Shown: positions 39,671 to 47,965 of the stretch, in pieces | How the letters are laid out: each line of letters begins with the position of its first letter | How positions within the stretch are numbered: the stretch's first letter is position 1 | Assembly: GCF_000517545.1 (NCBI RefSeq) | Contig: NZ_BAIV01000008.1 | Location: 112,199 to 176,198 of the forward strand | Source: Bacteroides reticulotermitis JCM 10512 | GTDB taxonomy: Bacteria > Bacteroidota > Bacteroidia > Bacteroidales > Bacteroidaceae | DNA: 64,000 nucleotides | Direction of reading: 5' to 3' | The notes under the pieces: generated by a model | Seen by the model: the letters and a program-made list of their open reading frames with translations, nothing else | What the model was told of the DNA's origin: nothing | The model's database searches: none | Position numbers and translations under genes: made by a program

Positions 39671-40701
39671 ATGAAACGTTTTAGTACTATATTACTGTAC
39701 GCCACCATTGCTTTCCTATTGGTATGGCAATTGCTTGGTGCTACAATTTCTTTGCAACCAAATCCGATAAAAGTCCGTTTACACTGTATAGCGGTGTGAT
39801 CGGAGACTTTGCCCTCATGGTACCGCAAGAAGGAAAGGGGATGATCCGCCAGGATCTTTCCGGCCATGTTTACACCCAGGCCGAGTTCGATAGCATTCTG
39901 CCCATGTTCTACGCCCGTCAGCTGATGGCCGACGAACGCTTCCCTGATACCATTCAGGGAGTGGCGGTAACGCCTAAAATGGCGCAGGTGGAGAGTTTCA
40001 CGTTCCGCAGCGTACCTTCGGACATCAACGCTCCCAAGGTAGCTCTATACGCTCTGATGGAATCGATGTCCGGACGAGTTGACCTGAAAATGCCGGACGA
40101 TGTATTCCGCATCACCAAGCAGGGGATCGAGTTTGTTGACATTGCCGCCAATCAGGTAAACGCGGAAAAGAGTCAGCTCTTTACCGAAGCCATGCTGAAG
40201 AAAGGCTTTACATTCCCCGCACTCGAAGTGGCCGGCAACCCGACCGTGAAGAAAGAGTACGATGAAGGTTATTTGCTGCTCGATGCCAACCACCGCCTTT
40301 TCCATCTCAAGCAATTGAAAAGCCGTCCGTATGTACGCGCGGTCGAACTGCCCGAAGGACTTGAGCTGAAGCATCTCTACGTGACTGAGTTCCGGAATAA
40401 AAAGACATTGGCTTTCATGACCGACGTCAACAATGCCTTTTACGTGCTTAACAGCCGCTCGTATGAAGTGGTGAAAGTAGGAGTGCCGGCATTCAATCCG
40501 GAAAAGGATGCGATTACGATTATCGGAAATATGTTCGATTGGACCATTCGGATCAACTCCGCACATTCCGACAATTATTATGCGGTGAAAGCCGATGATT
40601 ACTCGTTGATCAAATCGCTGGAACGCCCTGCTACCGAGCATTCATTACCCGGACTTAATTTTACTTCCTACGAAGATAAATACGTACTTCCCCGTTTCTA
40701 A
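39671..40701 (+). CDS. DUF4857-like envelope protein (one base missing)
   Basis: A protein of 343 residues after correction with one N-terminal membrane helix (FSTILLYATIAFLLVWQL) and a large soluble domain probably in the periplasm. I recognise it as DUF4857, a family that sits beside this ABC transporter in Bacteroides. The frame breaks at 39734: CAATTGCTTGGTGC must be CAATTGCCTTGGTGC to read W-Q-L-P-W-C-Y-N-F-F. The C-terminal part has WD/beta-propeller-like periodicity (DEGYLLLDANHRLFHLKQLK). Last gene of the cluster that begins with the TonB receptor. Confidence 0.75.
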
Positions 40702-40731
40702 CGGCGCAGTATTTACGGGCAAATAAAAAAA

Positions 40732-40773
40732 ATCCCCCTCATTTTTACCTGCAACGGGAATAGTGAGGGGGAT
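40732..40773 (-). terminator. Strong hairpin between the DUF4857 gene and glyA
   Basis: ATCCCCCTCA (40732-40741) pairs with TGAGGGGGAT (40764-40773). Eight U residues follow only on the minus strand, so it serves as a second terminator for glyA; as a hairpin it may also stop plus-strand transcripts from the ABC/DUF4857 genes. Confidence 0.7.
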
Positions 40774-40882
40774 GGCTATATATAAGTCTGACTAGTTTCT
40801 TGAAGTATTGGGAGACATCCACTGTCATAAACCTAAACAAAGCATTACGTAGAAAGTTCACGCTATTGTGTTAATAAAACGA

Positions 40883-40910
40883 AACCGACCTTTCTCACGA
40901 AAGATCGGTT
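40883..40910 (-). terminator. glyA terminator
   Basis: AACCGACCTTTC (40883-40894) pairs with GAAAGATCGGTT (40899-40910), 12 bp with one G-T pair and a 4-nt loop, followed on the minus strand by TTCGTTTTATT. About 60 bp past the glyA stop. Confidence 0.8.
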
Positions 40911-40972
40911 CCTCTAAACTTAAAATCTTTCGCTTTACGAACTTAATAGCGAAATGGAATATCTTAATATCC

Positions 40973-42256
40973 TTAATTGTCTGCGAAAAGAGGGTATCCT
41001 TTCATCGTTTCGTTCACACGAGCGCGAACCTTTGCGATAACCGCTTCATTTTCGATATTCGACAATACAGTTTCAATCATTTCGGCAATTTCCAACATCA
41101 GGTCCTCTTTCGCACCACGCGTTGTGATGGCGGGAGTACCCAAGCGGATACCGGAAGTTTGGAAAGCCGAGCGGCTATCAAACGGAACCATATTTTTGTT
41201 TACCGTAATATCAGCTTCACCCAACACCTTTTCAGCTACCTTACCTGTCAGTTCAGGATATTTGCTGCGTAAGTCAACCAGCATCGAGTGGTTGTCTGTA
41301 CCACCGGAAACGATGGTGAAGCCACGTTCGATCAATGCTTGTGCCAGTACGGCCGCATTTTTCTGCACCTGTTTGGCATAGGCCTTATATTCGGGTTGCA
41401 GGATTTCAGCAAAAGACACCGCTTTGGCAGCGATCACGTGTTCCAACGGTCCGCCTTGCACACCGGGGAATACAGCTGAATCGAGCAACTGAGACATCAT
41501 TCTGATTTCTCCCTTCGGAGTTGTTTTGCCCCATGGATTCGGGAAATCTTTACCTATCAAGATTACGCCACCACGAGGTCCACGAAGAGTTTTGTGTGTA
41601 GTCGAAGTTACGATATGCGCATACTTCACTGGGTTCTCCAACAATCCGGCAGCGATCAGTCCGGCAGGGTGAGCCATGTCGATCAGCAGGATAGCACCCA
41701 CTTTGTCGGCAATTTCGCGCATCCGTTTGTAATCCCATTCGCGAGAGTAAGCAGAGCCACCACCGATAATCATTTTCGGTTTCTCGCGTAAAGCGATTTC
41801 CTCCATCTGATCATAATCAACGCGTCCCGTTTCCTTGTCCAGGTTGTATTCGCAAGGCGTATAGATCAAGCCGGAAGTGTTTACCATCGAACCGTGTGAC
41901 AAGTGTCCGCCGTGCGAAAGGTTAAGTCCCATGAACTTATCGCCCGGGTTCAGTACAGCCAGGAATACAGCGGCATTAGCCTGTGCACCTGAGTGTGGTT
42001 GAACGTTTGCCCATTCGGCCCCGAAAATTTCTTTCAGGCGATCGATAGCGAGTTGTTCGCTTTGGTCTACCACTTCGCAACCGCCGTAATATCTTTTACC
42101 CGGATACCCTTCGGCGTATTTGTTGGTCAGGCAAGAACCCATGGCTTGCATGACTTGGTCACTCACAAAGTTTTCGGATGCAATCAGCTCGATACCTTTC
42201 AGCTGACGTTGATGCTCTTTTTCGATGATTTCGAAAATTAAGTCGTCTCTTTTCAT
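40973..42256 (-). CDS. glyA: Serine hydroxymethyltransferase
   Basis: GlyA interconverts serine and glycine with THF, the main source of one-carbon units. 427 residues, normal for the family. The PLP lysine lies in [15 protein letters not shown], and the substrate/cofactor segments [30 protein letters not shown] and [13 protein letters not shown] [13 protein letters not shown] are intact. Promoter elements are at 42313-42341 and two terminators follow the gene. Confidence 0.98.
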   Translation of the reverse strand: MKRDDLIFEIIEKEHQRQLKGIELIASENFVSDQVMQAMGSCLTNKYAEGYPGKRYYGGCEVVDQSEQLAIDRLKEIFGAEWANVQPHSGAQANAAVFLAVLNPGDKFMGLNLSHGGHLSHGSMVNTSGLIYTPCEYNLDKETGRVDYDQMEEIALREKPKMIIGGGSAYSREWDYKRMREIADKVGAILLIDMAHPAGLIAAGLLENPVKYAHIVTSTTHKTLRGPRGGVILIGKDFPNPWGKTTPKGEIRMMSQLLDSAVFPGVQGGPLEHVIAAKAVSFAEILQPEYKAYAKQVQKNAAVLAQALIERGFTIVSGGTDNHSMLVDLRSKYPELTGKVAEKVLGEADITVNKNMVPFDSRSAFQTSGIRLGTPAITTRGAKEDLMLEIAEMIETVLSNIENEAVIAKVRARVNETMKGYPLFADN

Positions 42257-42312
42257 TCTCTTTATATATAAATAAGATTAAGTTTTCTACTTCGACATAC
42301 CTATTAAGCGCA

Positions 42313-42341
42313 CAAATTTAATGAAAATAAATGAAGAACAA
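42313..42341 (-). promoter_or_regulatory. glyA promoter
   Basis: Minus-strand TTG (42339-42341) and TAAATTTG (42313-42320), 18 bp apart, a fair match to the Bacteroidetes promoter, 57 bp upstream of the glyA start. Confidence 0.5.
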
Positions 42342-42371
42342 GCTGAGAGCGGAAGAAAACTAAGCAAAAGA

Positions 42372-42477
42372 TTAAAAAAGATCATTCTTTAGTCCGTCTT
42401 CCAGTTTGCTCATCCAAGTGTCGAACCGCGAACATTTGGCACGTATCCCTTTCGACAATGGATACCACCCTTTTCAT
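42372..42477 (-). pseudogene. Remnant of a DUF4276 gene next to the AAA ATPase
   Basis: Right after the AAA ATPase stop an ATG starts MKRVVSIVERDT, which resembles the N-terminus of DUF4276 proteins (M-K-R-hydrophobic-V-E-G-D-T). Within about 50 bp another frame ends the segment with IRAKCSRFDTWMSKLEDGL, which resembles their C-terminus. The 150 or more residues between are gone. AAA_21 ATPase plus DUF4276 is a common gene pair, so this is probably the deleted second half of that pair. The evidence is short similarity plus position. Confidence 0.5.
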
Positions 42478-42483
42478 ACGCTT

Positions 42484-43575
42484 TTAGTTTAAAGGTTGTC
42501 CACCTATTATATTCTTTTCCCAGATTTCTCCCAAACTATAATCTTCCAGCCAACGGCTTAGCGACTCAGTATCTTGCCGCTGAAACACGGCAGCGTTATC
42601 TTTCCGATCGACCACTAGGATATCTTCCGGCCTGAAATTGTCTACCAAATTCACCGATTGAGTCGAGATGATGATCTGAGATTTTTCCGACGCCTGAATG
42701 ATTAAATCAGATAGTTTCCGGATTGCTATCGGATGCAGTCCCAGCTCCGGTTCGTCGATAATGATCGTTTGGGGCGGTGTGGGTTGCAACAGCAATGTGA
42801 CAAGGCAAATAAAGCGGAGTGTACCGTCCGACAGTTGATAGGCGTTGAAATAGTTGTCACGAGCCCCTTTTTGCTTCCATTCCAGTTGGATAACCTCTTC
42901 ATTTAGCCGATTGGGTGCGAGGTTGAACCCTGCAAAGAACGGAGAAACCGAAGCGACCGTTCTTTCGATACGAGCGAAATGTTTCGGGTACTTCTCCTTG
43001 AGGTAATACAAAAAAGCGGCTAGGTTAGCCCCATTGCTTCTCAAGCTTACGTTATCGTTGATGTTGCAGTTGCCTTTCATCGGCGAACGATCGCCTGTGT
43101 CATGCAGGTGATACACATCTAAATCGCTCAGAATCCGACTGATATAATAGGTCTGAACCTTGTTTGTCGCCTTAAAACTGGACTCTTTCTGGTTCGTATC
43201 ATACAGATGCATATCGAATTGACTCGAATTAAAGAGTGATGTTTCAATATGTTCGATGAATAAAGTATCGTGTGCTTCTTTCAGTACCACGATGAATCGG
43301 TTGTGCTCGTTCCTATTCCGCTCGGCAAAGAATAGATCGAAAGAGATGCTGTCCGTCTCTTTCTTGCCCATATATAACAAGCGGCCGGCTCCTCCCTCGG
43401 CGAGTACATAGTTTTGCAGATTCTGCTCGTACAGATTTCGTATAAACGTGAAGCTAGCGATGAAGTTACTCTTTCCAATACCATTGCCACCAATCATTAT
43501 ATTGATCGGAGCTAGGTCTACTACCTGATCCTTGATCGACTTAAATCCTTTAATGCCTAGTTTCGTTATCATCAA
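42484..43575 (-). CDS. AAA family ATPase (AAA_21/COG4637-like)
   Basis: A 363-residue ABC-type/SMC-like ATPase without membrane segments. Walker A is MIGGNGIGKSNFIASF (about residue 28-43), the signature-like QLSDGTLRF region and Walker B PPQTIIIDEPELGLHP are intact, followed by a conserved IISTQSVNLVD switch. Members occur as stand-alone proteins or as the ATPase half of two-gene systems, several of which defend against phages. Here the usual DUF4276 partner seems reduced to a remnant, so the present function is uncertain. Confidence 0.85.
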   Translation of the reverse strand: MMITKLGIKGFKSIKDQVVDLAPINIMIGGNGIGKSNFIASFTFIRNLYEQNLQNYVLAEGGAGRLLYMGKKETDSISFDLFFAERNRNEHNRFIVVLKEAHDTLFIEHIETSLFNSSQFDMHLYDTNQKESSFKATNKVQTYYISRILSDLDVYHLHDTGDRSPMKGNCNINDNVSLRSNGANLAAFLYYLKEKYPKHFARIERTVASVSPFFAGFNLAPNRLNEEVIQLEWKQKGARDNYFNAYQLSDGTLRFICLVTLLLQPTPPQTIIIDEPELGLHPIAIRKLSDLIIQASEKSQIIISTQSVNLVDNFRPEDILVVDRKDNAAVFQRQDTESLSRWLEDYSLGEIWEKNIIGGQPLN

Positions 43576-43657
43576 TCCTTAGGTTTAGATGAATACTACA
43601 CACAAAAATAAGCTATTAATCCGAGAAAAGCAACCTTTCTCTCTGGAAAAGACGCAC

Positions 43658-44377
43658 TTAGAAAATCACCCCGAGCGAGAAACTCAGCGCGCTGTCGCGA
43701 CGACGAAAGGTGATGTCGCTCACCCCGGTAGTCGTGCTGTTGTAAGTCACTGATTTCGAGATGTTGAACAGATCCTGTTCGTAGCGGAAGTCGAAGAAGA
43801 TACGGGAGATGTTGACCCCTACACCAACCACAATGCTGGCGTTGAGCGGATGGATATTCTCGCGGATTCCTTCCTGGTCGAAGTTCTTGAACGTAATCTC
43901 GTTCTTCCGTCCCCAGAGATAGCGGAATTTAGGGCCACCGAATATAGACATACCGTACGGGCCCTGTTTCACCACGTTGTAGCCGTAGAGTACCGGGAAA
44001 TCAATGCTGTGCAGCACCGATGTCACCGAGGCGTAATCGGGTTCGATATCGGGGTGTTGAGCGCCGAGTTTGTCGAAGCTGATGTCGCATTTGCTCACGT
44101 TGTACGATACTTCCGGTTGAATGAAGTGCTTCTTCATATTGATACGCATGAAGAACGCACCGAAGTACCCTATTTTATAGTTATTCTGCACCTCGTTGAT
44201 GGTGACGTCCTGTATTTTGAGTTCGGATACGATAAACATAGAGGAGTTAAATCCTGTCTTCACACCGAAGTTAACCGGCCGGTGATTGGGACGATCCACT
44301 TTGTCGTACAGCTTGTCTTTACCCCAAGCTGAAAGAGTGATAGCCAGTAGTATAATTAGCAACAGTTTCCGTCTCAT
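43658..44377 (-). CDS. PorT-like outer-membrane beta-barrel protein
   Basis: A porin-family protein of 239 residues with a signal peptide (LLLIILLAITLSAWG). The barrel pattern and segments such as VNFGVKTGFNSSMFIV and FIQPEVSYNVS are typical of the PorT/outer-membrane-barrel family. PorT itself belongs to the type IX secretion system of Porphyromonas, but many Bacteroides have paralogues without that system, so I do not call it a secretion gene. An ATG three codons earlier (44386) overlaps the stop of the flavin reductase gene; either start implies translational coupling. Confidence 0.8.
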   Translation of the reverse strand: MRRKLLLIILLAITLSAWGKDKLYDKVDRPNHRPVNFGVKTGFNSSMFIVSELKIQDVTINEVQNNYKIGYFGAFFMRINMKKHFIQPEVSYNVSKCDISFDKLGAQHPDIEPDYASVTSVLHSIDFPVLYGYNVVKQGPYGMSIFGGPKFRYLWGRKNEITFKNFDQEGIRENIHPLNASIVVGVGVNISRIFFDFRYEQDLFNISKSVTYNSTTTGVSDITFRRRDSALSFSLGVIF

Positions 44378-44382
44378 GGCAG

Positions 44383-44985
44383 TCATTCTATACGTTTTTT
44401 TTCCTTGCGTTTCTTCTCTACACTCCAGCCGAATTTTCCGATCTTCTCGCCCAGTTCGTAATAGCCGCCATGTACATAAACCAACGGATTAGCTTCCGCC
44501 AGCTCGAACTTGCCCGTTTTCGGATTCAGGTGGCGTTCGTCGGCGCGGACATTCACCACATCGGCTATGAACATATCATGCGAGCCCAGCGAAACGATCT
44601 CCTTCACCCGGCATTCGATGCAAAGAGGCGCCTCTTCGATGAGTGGGGCACGCACCACGGAACAAGGGCCGGGCGTGAGCTTCATCTCTTCGAATTTGTG
44701 ATACTTCTTCCCCGACCGTACCCCGCACCAATCGGTGGCGAAGGCCATGTCGGAGGTAGTCAGGTTGATCACAAACTCCATATTCTTCTTGATAATGTCA
44801 TAAGAGTGTCTTTCCGGGCGTACGGATATGTAACACATGGGCGGATTGGTGCAGATAGTGCCTGTCCACGCCACCGTGATGATGTTGTATTCGTCTTTCT
44901 CACTACCGCAGCTCACCAATACGGCGGGCAGCGGATAAATCATGGTTCCCGGTTTCCAGTCTTGTTTCATTTTCTGTTTTCTCAA
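44383..44985 (-). CDS. Flavin reductase family protein (FMN-binding split barrel)
   Basis: A 200-residue protein of the flavin-reductase-like split-barrel fold (TIYPLPAVLVSCG-like start, NPPMCYISVRPERHSYDIIK, FVINLTTSDMAFATDWCGVR). Such proteins bind FMN and transfer electrons from NAD(P)H or act as FMN-dependent oxidoreductases; the partner is unknown. The C-terminus is strongly basic (KKRKEKKRIE). The start could be the ATG five codons later (MKQDWKPGTM). It lies 21 bp downstream of pyrI and overlaps the PorT-like gene, so pyrB-pyrI-reductase-PorT is probably one operon. Confidence 0.85.
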   Translation of the reverse strand: MRKQKMKQDWKPGTMIYPLPAVLVSCGSEKDEYNIITVAWTGTICTNPPMCYISVRPERHSYDIIKKNMEFVINLTTSDMAFATDWCGVRSGKKYHKFEEMKLTPGPCSVVRAPLIEEAPLCIECRVKEIVSLGSHDMFIADVVNVRADERHLNPKTGKFELAEANPLVYVHGGYYELGEKIGKFGWSVEKKRKEKKRIE

Positions 44986-45006
44986 TTCCTCTGTTTACAT
45001 ACTACC

Positions 45007-45468
45007 TTAGAGAATGGTCAAGTCTTCTCTGTTCAGTTCTTTTTCGCAATAATGGCATCGTACCACACAGTTATCCTTGTCTATCACGTGGAATAGGGTC
45101 GGCATGGGTTCGTTGTTGGTGATGCACTTGGGATTGGCGCATTTCACGATCGCGTACAAATTGTCCGGCATCTGCACCTCCTTCTTTTCCACCACCTCGT
45201 AGTCACGGATGATGTTAAGCTTCACGTGCGGAGCCACTACGGAGATACGGTTGATCTCCTCGTCGCCGAAGAATTTGTCGGTAATCTTAATAATTCCCTT
45301 CTTTCCAAGCTTTTTACTGTCGAGGTTGAACCCGATAGTAATGTTGGTGCTCATATTCTCCACCCGTAAGAGCTGTACGACTTGAAACAGCTTTTCCGAA
45401 GGGATATGGTCAATCACTGTCCCGTTTTTGAGGGCAGCTACTTGCAGTTCTTCTTTATTCTGGCTCAT
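45007..45468 (-). CDS. pyrI: Aspartate carbamoyltransferase regulatory subunit
   Basis: A 153-residue PyrI. The N-terminal allosteric domain ([20 protein letters not shown]) and the C-terminal zinc domain with four cysteines (CANPKC ... CHYCEK) are both intact, so the enzyme should show nucleotide (CTP/ATP) control as in E. coli. Its start overlaps the pyrB stop (ATGA). Confidence 0.97.
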   Translation of the reverse strand: MSQNKEELQVAALKNGTVIDHIPSEKLFQVVQLLRVENMSTNITIGFNLDSKKLGKKGIIKITDKFFGDEEINRISVVAPHVKLNIIRDYEVVEKKEVQMPDNLYAIVKCANPKCITNNEPMPTLFHVIDKDNCVVRCHYCEKELNREDLTIL

Positions 45469-46403
45469 ATCGTTTCGTTTTTAATATCCTCTAAAGTGAT
45501 GCCTAATACGTCGCAAAGGATGGCTTCGCGAGCATACAGCCCGTTTTGTGCCTGCTGAAAATAGTAGGCTTTGGGGTTGTTGTCTACGTCATACGCTATT
45601 TCGTTCACGCGGGGTAGCGGGTGCAGGATGCGTAAGTTGTCGCGCGTATTCTCCAGCATTTTATTGCGCAGGATGTACACGTTCTTCACCCGTTCATACT
45701 CCATCAGATCGGTGAAGCGTTCGCGTTGCACGCGGGTCATATAGAGGATGTCGGCATCGGCAATAACCTCCTCGGTGAAGTCGGTATGCTCGGTGTATCT
45801 GATCCCGTATTCCCGGCAATACAGCTTGTATTCCTCCGGCATTTTCAACTCCTCGGGGGCGATGAAATGGAAGGTCGGGTTGAAGTGGCGCATGGCCATC
45901 AACAGCGAGTGTACGGTGCGTCCGTACTTCAAGTCACCTACCAGATAAATGTTGAGATTCTCCAAGGTACCCTGCGTCTTGTAGATCGAGTAGAGGTCGA
46001 GCATCGTTTGCGAGGGGTGTTGGTTGGCTCCGTCTCCTGCGTTCACCACAGGCACGGGGGCTACTTCACCGGCGTAGCGAGCGGCGCCTTCGAGGTAGTG
46101 TCTCATTACAATAATGTCGGCGTAACTGCTCACCATCATGATGGTGTCTTTCAGCGTTTCTCCTTTCGACGAGCTGGTCACTTTGGGATCGGTAAATCCG
46201 ATAACACGCGCTCCAAGGCGGTTGGCGGCGGTTTCAAAACTCAGACGGGTGCGGGTGGAAGGTTCAAAGAACAAAGTAGCGACGACTTTGTCATGCAATA
46301 ACCGGCGGTTAGGGTTCATTTCAAACTGTTTCGCCATTTCGATCATGTAGAGTATTTTCTCTTTCGAATGTTCGGCAATGGTTACTAAACTTCTGTTTTC
46401 CAT
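45465..46403 (-). CDS. pyrB: Aspartate carbamoyltransferase catalytic subunit
   Basis: PyrB catalyses the committed step of pyrimidine synthesis. I start at [18 protein letters not shown] (46403), giving 312 residues; the 25 codons open upstream do not resemble the family. The carbamoyl-phosphate loop [15 protein letters not shown] and the [12 protein letters not shown] and HPLPRVNEI segments are intact. Overlaps pyrI by four bases, so the holoenzyme subunits are coupled. Confidence 0.97.
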   Translation of the reverse strand: MENRSLVTIAEHSKEKILYMIEMAKQFEMNPNRRLLHDKVVATLFFEPSTRTRLSFETAANRLGARVIGFTDPKVTSSSKGETLKDTIMMVSSYADIIVMRHYLEGAARYAGEVAPVPVVNAGDGANQHPSQTMLDLYSIYKTQGTLENLNIYLVGDLKYGRTVHSLLMAMRHFNPTFHFIAPEELKMPEEYKLYCREYGIRYTEHTDFTEEVIADADILYMTRVQRERFTDLMEYERVKNVYILRNKMLENTRDNLRILHPLPRVNEIAYDVDNNPKAYYFQQAQNGLYAREAILCDVLGITLEDIKNETI

Positions 46404-46479
46404 TTTGTTATCATTTATATGGGTAGACCTAGTTTTACCGGAGTGTAAAGGTACGAAGAAATTGTGAGAAACCGGCAAA

Positions 46480-47400
46480 GAAAAAGATAAATAATTATCG
46501 AAGAGAGTGGGTAAATGGATGGTTTGGAAGCGGGAATCCGTTGTTTGACAGGGAAGTGGGACGGATAGAAAGAGCGATGTTGGCCGGACGCGGAGGTAGG
46601 GAATGAATGAATGTTAGCGGGTGCATCCGGAACTCAACGTGCTTTTTCCGGCATATATGCTGTGCGAATGGGGGATAATAGAAAATAAACCGGGGCTGTA
46701 GTAGTCTTTATACCGATTTAAACGGTGTAGAAGCGGGGAGGGGCACGGGTGATCCTATGCGGTATGGATTGGAGATAAAAGTTGGCTGCCATTCAGTATG
46801 GATAAAAGATGAAAAAGAGTGCTGATTTAGTAGTGTTAAATAGGTGAATATGAGTGTTTATTCGGGATGATTGCCAAGTGAAAAACGGACAATTCCGAAG
46901 GGATATAAAGCCGATTTCCTTCGATGAATAGGGCGGAAAATGAAGATCGTGAGGTCGGGAAAGAGGCGCGGGGAGAGGAAGCTAAACCTATGGAAACTAG
47001 GCTTAAACGGGATTTAACAAGGTCGAAAGTAGGCATAACCCGAATGAAAGTGTGAAATTATATTAATCAGTCGCTGTTCATTGCTTACTCACGGCTTGGT
47101 CAATCACTGCTCAATCTCTGACTAGCAAACTGCAAAGTGTTAAAAAACGACCTATCTTCCTGTGAATCAAGCCAAAATTGGCTGTACACGCGCGTATAAC
47201 AGAAAAGAACAGAAGAGAACAGAAAAGATATATATCGACGTTGTCAATATATATGGGATTTTTCGCCGCTAGACACTCTCTTTCGAGAGCATCTCGATTT
47301 GGAGGCTTTCAGCGTTCTTGTTTTTTTCGACCGCCCCGTTTGCGGGAATTCACCTCGCTGTTTTTTATATAAAAAACTATAAGCGTTTCTCTGCTCCTGA
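46480..47400. other. Long non-coding stretch upstream of pyrB
   Basis: About 900 bp without a gene I can support. Open frames here are short and have no recognisable protein signal. It contains an AT palindrome (ATATATAT around 47231-47260) and the repeated phrase AGAACAGAA just before it (about 47200-47225). Its size is unusual for this compact window and, with the repeats on its right, it may be an old insertion site. Confidence 0.45.
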
Positions 47401-47427
47401 TTTTGAATCAACCTCCGGCGGTGCTGT

Positions 47428-47600
47428 ATCGCAGCTACAGGCCCCAGAATACAGTATCCTACCTGCATCATATCGCAGCCACAGGCTCCCAAGCATAGTT
47501 TTCTATCGGCAGAACCCCACAGCGTCAATTGCCTAAACTCAACTTCCGGTCTAGGCTATATCACAGCCACAGCCTTCCAAGCCCAGTTTTCTTCGTCCCG
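47428..47600. repeat. Degenerate direct repeats with a 44-bp step
   Basis: ATCGCAGCTACAGGC (47428), ATCGCAGCCACAGGC (47472) and ATCACAGCCACAGCC (47560) start 44 and 88 bp apart, that is one and two steps of 44 bp. The second and third copies remain similar for about 30 bp (CCCAAGCATAGTTTTCT against TCCAAGCCCAGTTTTCT). The missing position at 47516 and the stretch to about 47720 hold weaker CACAGC- and CACGGC-containing versions, so the array may originally have had six or seven units. Confidence 0.55.
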
Positions 47601-47747
47601 ATTTCCACTCACAGCTTGATCGGAACCCACTTTCCCCAAAGCCATTCACGGCAAGCAAAGCCAAGCTGATTTCCCACCCGATGCTGTCCAACAAAAGCAG
47701 GCCACATTCCGCACAAACACTGCTCCGGCAGGGGATGACTCCCCGGA

Positions 47748-47820
47748 GCCCCGGGCAGATTTTCAAATGCCCAGGCTCCGAGACCATTTGCCGAGGGCAA
47801 ATTAAACTTTACCCCTGGGC
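47748..47820. repeat. Second array of palindromes every 21-22 bp (array B)
   Basis: GCCCCGGGC (47748), GCCCAGGCT (47769), GCCGAGGGC (47790) and CCCCTGGGC (47812): steps of 21, 21 and 22 bp. The cores match those of array A at 7731-7804, and the last two are followed by AAA as there. The array lies about 80-150 bp ahead of the promoter of the PBP1A operon. Confidence 0.7.
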
Positions 47821-47897
47821 AAACGAAAGCCAGCTGGAAGCATGCTACTGAGTTTGCTAAAGATTGTCAGTTTGGGCTGAAATATTTGTCAAACTCG

Positions 47898-47928
47898 TTG
47901 GCTGAATACTGGAATTTAACTACCTTTG
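47898..47928 (+). promoter_or_regulatory. Promoter of the PBP1A-folK-kdsB operon
   Basis: TTG at 47898-47900 and TACCTTTG at 47921-47928, 20 bp apart, fit the Bacteroidetes promoter well and lie 38 bp before the ATG. Confidence 0.7.
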
Positions 47929-47965
47929 CAACGTCAATCAAAGCGTTGTTTAAGTTAGAAAAATC

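Noticed and set aside
43658..44377. Type IX secretion component PorT
   Set aside because: Only the general barrel family is supported; no other secretion genes are nearby and paralogues are common.
44470..45096. A 208-codon plus-strand frame opposite the flavin reductase and pyrI genes
   Set aside because: No protein signal and fully antisense to two recognisable genes.
47428..47720. Possible CRISPR array with 44-bp units
   Set aside because: Only about 15-30 bp per unit is conserved, one position is missing, and the repeats are too degenerate; no cas genes.
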